This document shows positions 9,068-19,243 of a stretch of 64,000 nucleotides of DNA, in pieces (position 1 is the first letter of the stretch; each line of letters starts with the position of its first letter). Origin of the DNA: Shewanella phaeophyticola (GTDB taxonomy: Bacteria > Pseudomonadota > Gammaproteobacteria > Enterobacterales > Shewanellaceae); NCBI RefSeq assembly GCF_025398315.1, contig NZ_JAODOQ010000001.1, forward strand, positions 4,216,001-4,280,000, given 5' to 3'. Both the position numbers and the translations under genes were made by a program. The notes under the pieces were generated by a model, which saw nothing but the letters and a program-made list of their open reading frames with translations, was not told the DNA's origin and ran no database searches.

Positions 9068-9541
9068 TTATGAGTGTAAGCGCCCTTCTGGCTGCTCGAA
9101 GATTAAATCTTCCATTTGCTCATAGGCTGACTCATTTCCTGGCACATTGAATAGTACCATTAATACCACCCACTTGAGATCTTCTAACACCAATGTAGGC
9201 TCATCTAACTCCATCACCCGGTCAATTACCATTTCACGGGTTTCAACACTGAGCACTTGAATTTGTTCTAAGAACAATAAAAATCCACGACACTCAACAT
9301 CTAACTTTGCCATCTCCGCTTTGGTGTAGATACGGAATGAATGTTGCGCATGATTGCACAAGTATGGTTTATCGCTTTCTTGTAGATCAGCTAAGTGCTC
9401 TAACCAAGAAAGGGCTTTAATAATATCGACTTGATGAAAACCCGCTCGAGTTAACTCTTTGGTGAGCTCATCTTCATCCACTAATAGTTCAATTTCACTA
9501 TGAACATAATTTTCAAATAAATACATGAGGATATCAAACAT
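9068..9541 (-). CDS. smg: Smg family protein (DUF494)
   Basis: A 157-aa acidic helical protein starting MFDILMYLFENY, the same start and length as E. coli Smg. Its molecular function is unknown; in E. coli it sits with dprA. I choose the ATG at 9541 because it directly follows the dprA stop (9544-9546), and the upstream in-frame extension is dprA sequence read in another frame. Its frame is intact. It ends at a strong terminator. Confidence 0.88.
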   Translation of the reverse strand: MFDILMYLFENYVHSEIELLVDEDELTKELTRAGFHQVDIIKALSWLEHLADLQESDKPYLCNHAQHSFRIYTKAEMAKLDVECRGFLLFLEQIQVLSVETREMVIDRVMELDEPTLVLEDLKWVVLMVLFNVPGNESAYEQMEDLIFEQPEGRLHS

Positions 9542-9543
9542 GG

Positions 9544-10646
9544 CTAACTCCTCTTTAGTCTGACGTAACCACCGGGCACAGCTGCAACCCACCCTTGTAA
9601 TTCAAGTTCAAGCATTTGTACTAACACCAGATCTATTGGCTTCCCACTATCCTCAACCACTGCATCAATTGCAGTCGTTTCATAACCTACACTAGCTAAC
9701 AGTGAAGGAAATGGCAAATCACAAATGTCATTATCCTGTATATGGTGCCGATGATGCAATTGTTCAAGGTGATAATCCGATAAACTACCCAACTCTTCTA
9801 TTATATCGGCAGCAGACTCAACAAGTTTTGCGCCGTTTTTAATTAAATCATGACATCCTTGGCTGTAACCGCCGAGTACCGAGCCCGGAACAGCAAATAC
9901 CTCACGGTTTTGCTCCATTGCCAACCGAGCACTAATTAACGAGCCACTTTTACGGTTTGCTTCAACCACAACAGTACCTAAACTCAAGCCACTCACAATA
10001 CGATTACGTTTAGGAAAATTACCCGCATAGGGTCCCTATTTGCGGCCAAAACTCACTGATAACACAGCCAGATTGAATAATGTCGTGATACAACTGTTGA
10101 TGTCGTTTGGGGTATATACGTTCAACTCCAGAGCCTAAAACTGCCATCGTCGAGCCATTAGCCGCCAATGCCGCTTTGTGGGCAGCGCCGTCAATACCCG
10201 TAGCCATGCCACTGGTGATAACAAAACCCTGACTTGCCAAATGATAAGCAAGCTCCGCTGCCATATCTAAGCCACCACGTGATGCATTTCGGCTCCCCAC
10301 AATGGCAATGCTAGGCATCACCAATGGCGTAACGAGACCTTTAACAAATAACACTAAAGGAGCATCACTAATTTGTTGTAATAAAGGAGGATAGAGTGGA
10401 TCTGAAGGGGTTAAAATATAGTGATGAGGTTGCGACTCTTGCCATGCTAATGCCAAATCAACTTTATCAAAATCGATTTGGCATTTTGCTAGCTGGCTTG
10501 CCGATAATGGCAAGCTTTGAGGTTCAAACTCTAGACGTTGACGAAGTTCTTCAATGTCCATTTGAGTTAATAATTGTTGAATCCGAGCTGATCTCTAACC
10601 CAGATACTGCACAAACAACTAGCCAGTCGACCAGTTTATCCGAAAT
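9544..10646 (-). CDS. dprA: DNA processing protein DprA/Smf (two frameshifts)
   Basis: Rossmann-fold protein that loads RecA on incoming single-stranded DNA in transformation. The DprA signatures are visible: IAIVGSRNAS, ITSGMATGIDGAAHKAA, NGSTMAVLGSGVERIYP, then NFPKRNRIVSGLS and EANRKSGSLISARLA. The frame breaks at 10030-10036, where ATAGGGACCCTA is read and ATAGGGCCCTA restores IGPYAGNFP. It breaks again at 10587-10594, where TTAGAGATC is read and TTAGGGCCA restores GLGPARIQQLL. With both corrected it is about 366 aa. No ATG, GTG or TTG is available upstream. An ATT at 10646 with AAGG spaced 8 nt before it, overlapping the stop of the LysM gene, is the best start but uncertain. Confidence 0.88.
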
Positions 10647-11752
10647 TATTCACCCTTTAAGGTTAGTGGCTCAGGCTTAGTGAGTTTGTCGCCAGTGCGA
10701 ACAGGGATTTCATTAAACATAATCAAGCCTAAACTCGTTTTATCGAAGACTTTAAATACCAATAAGTTCCCATGAAAAATGTCAGGCATCTTATGCGAAG
10801 CCTCTTCAACAAAGTGCGCCAACACTTTGTCATATGATGAACGGTCTAATGCTCGTACAGGTAAACCGTCATTATCATAGGTAATGATTTCACCATCTCG
10901 ATACATTGAAAATACATGGCCTGTTTCAACACCATCTTCACTACCGCGGTCAATGTATACAACATCAAGCTTGCCGGCTTCACGGATTTTTCCGTTAATG
11001 GCTAAAATTGATGTAGGAACCGTAAGCTCGGCCGCTTTTGGGATAAAATAAGCAGACATTAAGGCTTCATCTTCAACCGGAGCAACTCTAAAGCCGCCTT
11101 TGGTTTCACGTAAGCTACTTAGTAGCTCTACTTTTGATATTGGCTCAGACTCAATCACCCGGCCACTAGAGGCTAAAATCATCTCTTGGCCTAACATGCC
11201 TTCTCTGTCTGAAGCAAAAAACTCACGCCCAGTTTCATACATTGCCACTTTTAAGCCGACCTCAAGCGGAGCGTTAACATAAACAACTTCACTCACCACA
11301 TGGTGCAGTGATGGACTCTCACCACTCATCACCATTGGCAAACTGGCAAACCAAGCTGGATCTACTACTCGGTTTTGCGTTAAATAAGGTTGAATAAGCG
11401 CTAAGTCCACTGCAGGGATAGGACCATTTTTTGAGGCCACTCTTCCTTCAGGACTTTTCTTTATGTGCTGTTTTACCACTAAACGTGGTTGACCATCGAT
11501 AAATACCAATGTCAGCCTATCGCCAGGATAAATAAGATGAGGGTTAGCGATTTGCGGGTTAACACCCCACAATTTAGGCCAACGCCATGGATCATTTAAA
11601 AAATATCCAGATATATCCCACAACGTATCGCCCTTTTTAACGACATACGTATCAGGATGCCCAGCTTTCAAAGTAAGTACATCAGCACTAACTCCAAAAA
11701 TATTTAATGATAAAAAAGCAAGTAAAAGTAAGCGTTTCATGGTGTGATTCAT
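10646..11752 (-). CDS. Secreted LysM-domain protein
   Basis: A 368-aa exported protein. A signal peptide (LLLLAFLSLNIFGVSA) is followed by one LysM peptidoglycan-binding domain (YVVKKGDTLWDISGYFL ... PHLIYPGDRLTLV, residues about 35-85). The long C-terminal region has no motif I recognise, but it reads like the conserved LysM proteins found upstream of dprA in related genomes. It probably acts at the cell wall. The ATG at 11752 has AAAGAG upstream. It is divergent from def. Confidence 0.8.
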   Translation of the reverse strand: MNHTMKRLLLLAFLSLNIFGVSADVLTLKAGHPDTYVVKKGDTLWDISGYFLNDPWRWPKLWGVNPQIANPHLIYPGDRLTLVFIDGQPRLVVKQHIKKSPEGRVASKNGPIPAVDLALIQPYLTQNRVVDPAWFASLPMVMSGESPSLHHVVSEVVYVNAPLEVGLKVAMYETGREFFASDREGMLGQEMILASSGRVIESEPISKVELLSSLRETKGGFRVAPVEDEALMSAYFIPKAAELTVPTSILAINGKIREAGKLDVVYIDRGSEDGVETGHVFSMYRDGEIITYDNDGLPVRALDRSSYDKVLAHFVEEASHKMPDIFHGNLLVFKVFDKTSLGLIMFNEIPVRTGDKLTKPEPLTLKGE

Positions 11753-11878
11753 GTTGTTTAGCTCTTTATTAGAGCTTTTTACTGTTATTGATAGGCGGTA
11801 AGGATTAAAATTACCCTATTCGCAACTGCCAGTATAGCTAACTGGCTGAAATTTGACAGACTTGTTAAGAGTTTATAT

Positions 11879-12385
11879 ATGCCATTATTAAATGTTTTAC
11901 GATTTCCAGATGAGCGTTTACGCACTATTGCTGAACCTGTAACTGATTTTGGTACAGAATTACAAACCCAAATAGATAATATGTTAGAAACAATGTACGA
12001 AGAAAAAGGCATTGGTCTTGCAGCAACCCAAGTCGATTTCCATAAACAGCTAATCGTCATGAATCTACAAGATGACGTTGAGCGTCCAACGATCTTTATT
12101 AATCCACAAATTGTAAAAAGCAGCGGTGACTTTGCTAACGAAGAAGGCTGTTTATCTGTGCCCGGTATTTATGCCAAAGTAGACCGTGCTGAATTTGTGA
12201 CATTAAAAGCACTTGATCGTCACGGTGAAGAATTTACCGTTGAAGCCGACGAATTGTTTGCAATTTGTATCCAACATGAAATGGATCACTTAAAAGGTAA
12301 GCTATTTGTGGATTACTTGTCACCACTTAAACGTCAGCGTATAAAAACAAAGCTTGAAAAAGAAGCTCGTCTAGCCGCCAAGTAA
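11879..12385 (+). CDS. def: Peptide deformylase
   Basis: Metallohydrolase (168 aa) that removes the N-formyl group from new proteins. All three motifs are present: GIGLAATQV (motif 1), EEGCLSVPG with the metal cysteine, and QHEMDHLKG with the two metal histidines and catalytic Glu. It is first of the def-fmt-rsmB-trkA run and divergent from the LysM gene. Its frame is intact. Confidence 0.96.
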   Translation: MPLLNVLRFPDERLRTIAEPVTDFGTELQTQIDNMLETMYEEKGIGLAATQVDFHKQLIVMNLQDDVERPTIFINPQIVKSSGDFANEEGCLSVPGIYAKVDRAEFVTLKALDRHGEEFTVEADELFAICIQHEMDHLKGKLFVDYLSPLKRQRIKTKLEKEARLAAK

Positions 12386-12400
12386 CCAGTAGGAACAAAT

Positions 12401-13356
12401 TTGAAACCGTTAAAAATTATCTTTGCCGGTACTCCGGATTTTGCCGCCAGACACTTACAGGCGCTAATAAACTCTGAACATGATGTGATTGCCGTATACA
12501 GCCAACCAGACCGACCGGCTGGCCGTGGGAAAAAACTGACCGCCAGCCCAGTTAAAGCATTAGCACAACAACATAACATCAACGTGTTTCAGCCGGCATC
12601 ATTACGCAACGAAGATGCCCAAACAGAATTAGCCAGCCTCAATGCCGATATTATGGTCGTGGTCGCTTACGGATTGATTTTACCAAAGATAGTACTTGAT
12701 ACACCAAGATTAGGCTGTATTAATGTTCACGGTTCTATATTACCTCGCTGGCGTGGTGCCGCACCTATTCAGCGTGCACTGTGGGCTGGAGACACCGAAA
12801 CAGGCGTCACCATCATGCAAATGGATGTCGGCCTTGATACGGGCGACATGCTGCTAAAAACACACTTACCTATAGAAACAAACGACACATCAGCAAGCCT
12901 ATATGAAAAACTAGCAGAACAAGGCCTCAAGCCTTAGTTGAAGCGCTAACAGGCTTAAGTGATGGTAGCCTTAAAGCACAAAAGCAAGATGAAGCCTTAG
13001 CAAACTACGCAGAAAAGCTCTCCAAAGAAGAAGCTCGTATTGATTGGCACAAAAGTGCTAAACAATTGTGGCAAGAGATCCGCGCTTTTAACCCTTGGCC
13101 AGTTAGCTACTTTGAACATCAACAAAGCGTCATTAAAATATGGCAAGCTACCTACAATGCCCAAACATGCTCGCAAGCCCCGGGCACTGTGATTTCGGCC
13201 ACTAAACAAGGTATTGAAGTTGCAACGGCTGACGGCTCATTAATCATTGAAACCATGCAACTACCTAACAAAAAGCCCTTAAATGTGGCTGATATCTTAA
13301 ATGCTCGTAGTGATTGGTTTGCTGCTGGTGTGTGTTTAAACCAAGAGGCTAACTAG
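12401..13356 (+). CDS. fmt: Methionyl-tRNA formyltransferase (frameshift)
   Basis: Formylates Met-tRNAfMet for initiation. The formyl-transferase core FAGTPDFAARHL, CINVHGSILPRWRGAAPIQ and QMDVGLDTGDML is clear. The frame is lost at 12922-12927: the read CAAGGCCTCAA lacks one base relative to CAAGGGCCTCAA, which restores EQGPQALVEAL and a normal C-terminal OB domain (IDWHKSAKQLWQEIRAFNPWP). The corrected length is about 318 aa. A TTG start with AGGAA upstream follows def by 15 bp. The reading frame is probably intact in the cell. Confidence 0.92.
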
Positions 13357-13357
13357 C

Positions 13358-14640
13358 ATGAATGTGCGTGCACTTGCAGCTAAAGCGATTTATGAAGTAC
13401 TTGAAAAAGGCATCTCGTTATCGGTTGCGCTACCCGATCAACAGCAACACTTACAAAACGGTAAAGACAAAGCCTTGTTAGCTGAACTCTGCTATGGAGT
13501 TATGCGACAATTACCACAGTTAGACAAATGTGTAAGTGATTGCCTTGCAAAACCATTTAAAGGCAAACAACGCATTTTACATCAGTTATTGATAGTCGGT
13601 TGTTATCAGCTTTACTTCACCCGCATTCCTGCACATGCCGCCATTTCAGAAACAGCAGAAGCCTGTCGACAACTGCGTTTTGATGGACTAGTAAAGGTCA
13701 TAAATGGCGTTTTACGCAATATTCAGCGCCAAGATGCTGTGTTAAACACCGACTCAGATACGCTACGTTTTAATACCCCAGCCTGGTTTATTAAACGCTT
13801 ACAACAAGCCTATCCAGATAACTGGCAAGCCATTATTGAGCAAAGCCACCAACGTCCACCAATGTGGCTACGCAACAATCGTTTATCGCAATCGCGTGAA
13901 GACTATTTAAGCACATTAACGACACAAGAGATTAGTGCCCAAGCAGGCTCGAGCCCAGATTCAATCTTACTCGACAGCCCTAAAGATGTCGCCAACTTGC
14001 CAGCGTTTATGCAAGGTGCAGCGTCGGTGCAAGATGGCGCGGCTACATGGCCGCGACACTCTTAGCACCAGCGGCAAATGAGCTAGTGTTAGATGCTTGC
14101 GCCGCACCTGGTGGTAAAAGTTGTCATTTAATCGAACTCGCCCCAAGTATTAACCTTGTTGCGGTCGATTTTGATGAAAAACGGCTTGCACGAGTACAAC
14201 AAAATCTAGACAGACTGCATTTAAAAGCGCAAGTTATTCACGGCGACGCTGCCGATATTGACTCATGGTGGCAAGGGCAACAATTTGACCGTATTTTACT
14301 GGATGCGCCATGCTCAGCAACCGGAGTTATCCGCCGCCATCCAGATATCAAATGGCTACGTAAAAACAACGACATTGAAGAGTTAGCCAATTTACAACGA
14401 CAAATTTTTGATCACTGTTGGCAATGGCTAAAACCCGGTGGCACATTATTGTATGCAACCTGTTCTATTTTACCGCAAGAAAATAGCCAACAAGTTGAGC
14501 AATTTTTAGCCCGCACGCCAGACGCTAAGTTAGTGCCCATCGCACAACAATCAAATCCCGAAGACATTGGTTGGCAGATTTTACCCGGCCAAGACAATAT
14601 GGATGGTTTTTATTACGCGCGCCTAGTTAAAGCAATTTAA
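13358..14640 (+). CDS. rsmB: 16S rRNA (cytosine967-C5)-methyltransferase (frameshift)
   Basis: RsmB/Sun methylates C967 of 16S rRNA. An N-terminal NusB-like RNA-binding domain (residues 1-140) is followed by a SAM-dependent domain with DACAAPGGKSCHL, LLDAPCSATGV (catalytic PC motif) and ATCSILPQEN. The frame breaks at 14048-14053, where ACATGGCCGCG is read and ACATGGGCCGCG restores TWAATLLAP. The corrected length is about 427 aa, matching the family. The ATG starts 1 bp after the fmt stop. Confidence 0.92.
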
Positions 14641-14656
14641 GGATGTACCCAAAGCC

Positions 14657-16067
14657 ATGAAGATTATTATTTTAGGGGCGAGCCAAGTTGGCGGCACATT
14701 AGCTGAAAACTTAGTCGGTGAGAATAATGACATCACCTTAGTCGATAGCGACCGAGCAAGGCTAAGGCTACTGCAAGATAAGTTTGATTTACGTGTTGTT
14801 GTAGGTCATGGCGCACATCCAAGTGTATTAAAAGAAGCGGGTGCCGAAGATGCCGACATGCTAATTGCTGTGACAAACAGTGATGAATGTAATATGTCGG
14901 CTTGCCAAATAGCTTACAGCTTGTTTGGTACACCGACAAAAATTGCCCGAATTCGCTCCGAAGCCTACCTAGAATTACAAGATAAACTGTTTATCAACAG
15001 TGAGATTAAAGCCGGTGATGCGAAACCGCGAGGTGGTTTTATTATCGACGAGCTTATTGCTCCAGAACAGTTAGTAACCACTTACATACAAAGGCTGGTT
15101 GAATACCCAGGTGCATTGCAAGTACTTGAATTTGCAAAGGGTAAGTTGAGCCTAGTCGCAGTAAAAGCTTATTATGGTGAGGCCTTTAGTTGGCAATGCA
15201 TTAGCCACATTACGTGAGCACATGCCCAATATTGATACCCGAGTCGCGGCGATTTTTAGACAAGGTCGGCCGATTATGCCGCGCGGTACCACCATTATTG
15301 AAGCCGATGATGAAGTGTTTTTTGTTGCCGACAGTCGCCATATTCGTGCGGTAATGAGCGAAATGCAAAAACTCGATAACTCATACCGCAATATTATGAT
15401 TGCGGGTGGCGGTAATATCGGCTTTGGCTTAGCACAAAAGCTGCAACGTAATCACTCAGTGAAACTGATTGAACACCGACAAGAACGAGCCGAGCAACTA
15501 TCTGAAAAACTTGATAAAACAACAGTTTTTTGTGGTGACGCATCAGACCAAGAATTGCTGATTGAAGAACACATAGATCAAACTGATGTGTTTATTGCCG
15601 TCACCAACGATGACGAAGCAAACATTATGTCGGCATTACTCGCAAAACGTATGGGGGCCAAAAAAGTGATGGTGCTCATTCAGCGTGAAGCTTACGTCGA
15701 CATTGTACAAGAAGCTAATATCGATATCGCAATTTCACCACAGCAAGCCACAATCTCAGCGCTACTGACTCACATTCGCCAAGGCGATATTTGTAACGTT
15801 TACTCACTACGTCGTGGCGCAGCGGAAGCCATAGAAGCTATCGCTCACGGTGACGCCAGTACATCAAAAGTCGTTGGCAAACAAATTGGTGAAATAAAGC
15901 TACCACCAGGAACCACCATTGGTGCCATAGTACGAAACGATGAAGTATTGATGAGCCATGACAAAACCGTGATAGAACAAGGTGATCATGTCATCTTATT
16001 TTTAGTGAATAAAAAATTCATCGGCGATGTAGAAAAGCTCTTTCAGCCGAGTGCATTTTTCTTTTAA
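14657..16067 (+). CDS. trkA: Trk potassium uptake regulator TrkA (frameshift)
   Basis: Cytosolic NAD-binding regulator of the Trk K+ channel, with two RCK repeats. Rossmann starts are IIILGASQVGGTLAENL (residue 2) and IMIAGGGNIGFGLAQKL (second half). The frame shifts at 15179-15185, where GGTGAGGCCTTTA is read and GGTGGGCCTTTA restores YYGGPLVGNAL. The corrected length is about 469 aa. Its membrane partner trkH is at 17785-19243 on the other strand. An intact GGGCC word survives within this same gene at 15655-15659. Confidence 0.92.
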
Positions 16068-16121
16068 GGTGAGTTTTTTGAGCTCGAGTTACACCAATAC
16101 AATACTAATTTTCAGCCACTA

Positions 16122-16150
16122 AAAAGCACGGCAACTTTTGCCGTGCTTTA
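16122..16150. terminator. Bidirectional terminator between trkA and hemG-like gene
   Basis: AAAGCACGGCAA / TTGCCGTGCTTT forms a 12-bp stem with a short loop and A/T flanks on both sides. It sits between convergent genes and can serve both strands. Confidence 0.8.
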
Positions 16151-16182
16151 GCGCTAAGCTATCTCATTAAATCATGTCACCG

Positions 16183-16734
16183 TTAGCTAAACTCAACCTG
16201 GGCTAGCTTAGCTATATGATTGCCGTAAGCTTTCACATCTTCCCAATCGGTATAGTCAATAATAGCGGTAGGATCTGTCGATTCATCAGTCATTTTCATG
16301 ATCAATCTAATCATTAAACTGTCGTACCAAGGCCAAGATGGATAATCCACTTTACCGGCAATAATCTTAACATCTTGTGGTTTCCAGGCCGACAAGGTTA
16401 AAAACTTCTGTAAATATTTATTGTTTTCAGGGATGCGTTTTTCAGGATTACGCGCCACCACATTGACACAAAAAAAGCTATTTGGAATATTCGATAACGC
16501 TTGTTGATGTTGGCTGACAAATTCAAAAACCGACTTATGGTATGAGCCATATAAAACACAGGCACCTAAAGCTACGGCTTGATATTTATCCCATTCAATC
16601 GGTTTTTGTTTAGTATCATGGATATTCACTACATCACATTGATCACCATTAGCGATAATTTGATCAGCAATAGCACGACTAATTTGAGCCGTGTGCCCTC
16701 CACGAGAATAATAAAGTACTAATATGTGCGCCAT
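16183..16734 (-). CDS. HemG-like flavodoxin protein (protoporphyrinogen oxidase paralogue)
   Basis: A 183-aa flavodoxin-fold protein of the HemG/menaquinone-dependent protoporphyrinogen oxidase family. It has the FMN loop YYSRGGHTAQ, then LGACVLYGSYHKSVFEF, CVNVVARNPEKR, YLQKFL and IMKMTDESTDP...DYTDWE, colinear with E. coli HemG. A second family member lies at 17253-17785, so the genome has two here. It could oxidise protoporphyrinogen or have specialised. I choose the ATG at 16734 (MAHILVLYYS) because upstream residues do not fit the fold. Its frame is intact; the GP motif that breaks in its paralogue is not coded here. Confidence 0.8.
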   Translation of the reverse strand: MAHILVLYYSRGGHTAQISRAIADQIIANGDQCDVVNIHDTKQKPIEWDKYQAVALGACVLYGSYHKSVFEFVSQHQQALSNIPNSFFCVNVVARNPEKRIPENNKYLQKFLTLSAWKPQDVKIIAGKVDYPSWPWYDSLMIRLIMKMTDESTDPTAIIDYTDWEDVKAYGNHIAKLAQVEFS

Positions 16735-16928
16735 GTTATGTCTCATTACTGCGTTATTTGCCTCAGTTTGGCATAAAAAGTGGTTTTTAAACCTGAGCAA
16801 TGATCACAAATTAGAAATAGCTCATATATTTAATAGTTAAAATTGAGATCTGTGAAGTGCAGAAGTATGATGATACTAAATAGGTAGTTAGTGTTAAACT
16901 AACTCAAGTTCACTAGGTTGGAATACTC

Positions 16929-17234
16929 ATGCAGCAAAATATCGATGTCGTCACCATGCTTAATAATGCTGAAACAGCCGCGCAATGGCTAAAGGCAATA
17001 GCGAATCCGTATCGACTGATGATTTTATGTTTACTGCTGGAAAAAGAACACAGTGTGACAGAGCTAAATGAAACAGTGCCATTGAGCCAGTCGGCATTGT
17101 CACAACATTTAGCCGTATTGCGCACGCAGGACTTAGTGAATACACGAAAAAGCTCTCAAGTGGTGTATTACACCCTTAAAAATGAACAAGTGACTGAAGT
17201 CATATCCATTTTACACCGCCGTTATTGCGCCTAA
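16929..17234 (+). CDS. ArsR-family winged-helix regulator
   Basis: A 101-aa ArsR/SmtB-like repressor with a winged-helix DNA-binding domain (LSQSALSQHLAVLRTQDLVNTRK, of which SQSALSQHLAVLR is the recognition region). The metal box ELxCVCD is absent: the corresponding helix reads LMILCLLLEKE with a single Cys, so the inducer may be redox or something other than a classical metal pair. It lies between two hemG-like genes, convergent with one, and may control one or both. Confidence 0.8.
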   Translation: MQQNIDVVTMLNNAETAAQWLKAIANPYRLMILCLLLEKEHSVTELNETVPLSQSALSQHLAVLRTQDLVNTRKSSQVVYYTLKNEQVTEVISILHRRYCA

Positions 17235-17252
17235 TCTGAATAAGGCGTTTTG

Positions 17253-17785
17253 TTAACGCTTTTGTGCCGCAATTTTCTTGGCAAAGCCTTCTACTTTATC
17301 CCAGTCGGTAAACTCAAAAGTGCCGCTGGTGTCTGTTGGCCTTTGGTCATCCACATAATGAAACGAATCATAACCTTATCGAAAAATCGATAACGTGGGT
17401 AATCAATTTTACCGGCAAAAACCCCAAGCAGTTCAGGTTTCCAAACCGATAAGGTTAAAAACTTTTGCATATAAGGATTGGTTTCAGGGGTATTTTTTAG
17501 CGGTTTTCTCGCTACAACGTTTACGGTAAAAAAACTGTTCAACTTAGTGTCGAGCAATGCTTGGTTTTGCGCTGCAAACTTAAATAACTCCGGTCGATGC
17601 TTGCCATAGCGGATACTGGCACCAATCACCACTTTATCCATTGCAGCGAGCTGCTCAGCTGTCACATCCGTTAGATTAATCACTGTCACTTGCTCGCCAC
17701 TTTCGCAAAGTACTTGCTCAATTCGCTGACAAATAGCCAAGGTTTGTCCATCAACTGTTGAATACAGAATTGCCGTTTTTAACAT
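17253..17785 (-). CDS. hemG: Menaquinone-dependent protoporphyrinogen oxidase HemG (3' frameshift)
   Basis: Flavodoxin-fold HemG oxidises protoporphyrinogen IX, handing electrons to menaquinone at the membrane. FMN loop YSTVDGQTLA, IGASIRYGKHRPELFKF, TVNVVARKPLKN and VMIRFIMWMTKG are colinear with E. coli HemG. The frame breaks at 17337-17342: AAAGGCCAACAG is read and AAAGGGCCAACAG restores TKGPTDTSG...FTDWDKV, ending about 177 aa. Its ATG overlaps the trkH stop (TAATG), the trkH-hemG coupling also known in E. coli. Confidence 0.9.
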
Positions 17786-19243
17786 TAATTTTTCCAAAAA
17801 GTAGGGGTAAACAACACCAATAATGTAAAGACTTCTAATCGACCAAACAGCATCGCAACAATTAATACCCACTTAGCGCCATCTGTCACGTTAGCATAGC
17901 TTGATGCAACGTCTCCTAAACCAGAGCCTAAGTTGTTAATACTCGCCGCAGTGGCACTAAATGCCGTCATTGCATCCATTTCCATGGCCATTAAAATCAC
18001 CATACACACCACAAACACCAGCGCATAGGCAGAAAAGAATCCCCAAACCGCATCAATAATCCGGTCTGGTAATGCATTTCCGCCGATCCGGATTGAATAC
18101 ATCGCCTTAGGATGAACTAAACGTTTCAATTCGCGCGAGCCTTGTAACACCAATAGAATCAAGCGGATCACTTTCATACCGCCACCGGTTGAACCCGCAC
18201 AACCACCAATAAAGCTCGAAAATATTAACAAAATAGGTAAAAACAACGGCCAGGAATGAAAACTTTCAGTGCCAAATCCTGCGGTAGTGGAAATAGATAC
18301 CACTTGAAAGAATGCATAATCGAGGGTTTGTTCTGCTGAATCGTAAACACCAGACTGATATAGCGTCATAAAACAAATGGCTGTTAATACCAGCTGCACG
18401 GCAATTAACACTTTAAATTCAGCATCTTTAAAATAGATTTTAAAGTTAATCCCACGCCAACTAAATGCGGCAAAATGCAGACTAAAATTGACGGCTGCAA
18501 TCAGTAAGAAAATCGCACAAATCACATTGATTAATGGGCTATCAAAATACCCTAAACTGGCGTCATGGGTAGAAAATCCGCCAATCGCAATGGTTGAAAA
18601 TGAATGACAAATAGCATCAAAAGCGTCCATTCCGGCAAAGTAAAATGCTAACGCACACAAGGTTGTCAGCATAAAATAAATGTACCACAAAGCTTTGGCT
18701 GTTTCGGCAATACGAGGAGTAACTTTGGTGTCTTTTACTGGACCAGGAACTTCAGCTTTATATAACTGCATACCACCAATACCTAACAGCGGTAAAATAG
18801 CCACAGCAAGTACAATGATACCCATGCCGCCCATCCACTGCAGTAAATGGCGATAAAACAATACCGATTTAGGTAGCTCATCAAGGCCAACAATAACGGT
18901 TGCCCCTGTGGTGGTTAGCGCTGAAAAGGATTCAAAAAAACTGTCTGATTCAACTGAGATTCGGCTCATTGGAAAAAATAAACGGCAGCGCCCCTATCGA
19001 CCCAAGAACCGTCCAGAATAACACCACAATCAAGAATCCCTCGCGGGTACGAAGGTCACCTTTTTGATGACGATTGGGATACCACAATAAAAAGCCCAAA
19101 AAGATACTGACAAAAAAGGCCTGAATGAACGCAGTACCACCGCCATCTTTATACAAGATAGCCACTAATGCCGACGGTAACATGGTGATTGAAAATAATC
19201 CCATCAGCAAACCGGTGATTCTAATAATTGTTTTATATTGCAT
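17785..19243 (-). CDS. trkH: Trk potassium transporter TrkH (frameshift and missense)
   Basis: K+ channel subunit with four membrane-pore-membrane repeats. Selectivity-filter segments are seen at TTTGATVI, FSTIAIGGFSTHD, STTAGFGTESF and NNLGSGLG. The last normally reads NNLGPGLG; here GGCTCT replaces the expected GGCCCT (17932-17939, minus strand), giving Pro to Ser. The frame is also broken near 18941-18955 between SNEPNLS and SDSFFESF, one base too long; a TGGGCC (Trp-Ala) would fit but this is a guess. The corrected length is about 485 aa, as in E. coli. It works with TrkA and overlaps yigZ upstream and hemG downstream by one base each. Confidence 0.9.

Noticed and set aside
2813..12927. 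AGGCCT (StuI) or GGCC as the avoided word
   Set aside because: AGGCCT appears at some damaged sites only as the product of losing a G from GGGCC, and GGCC is common and intact in many genes.
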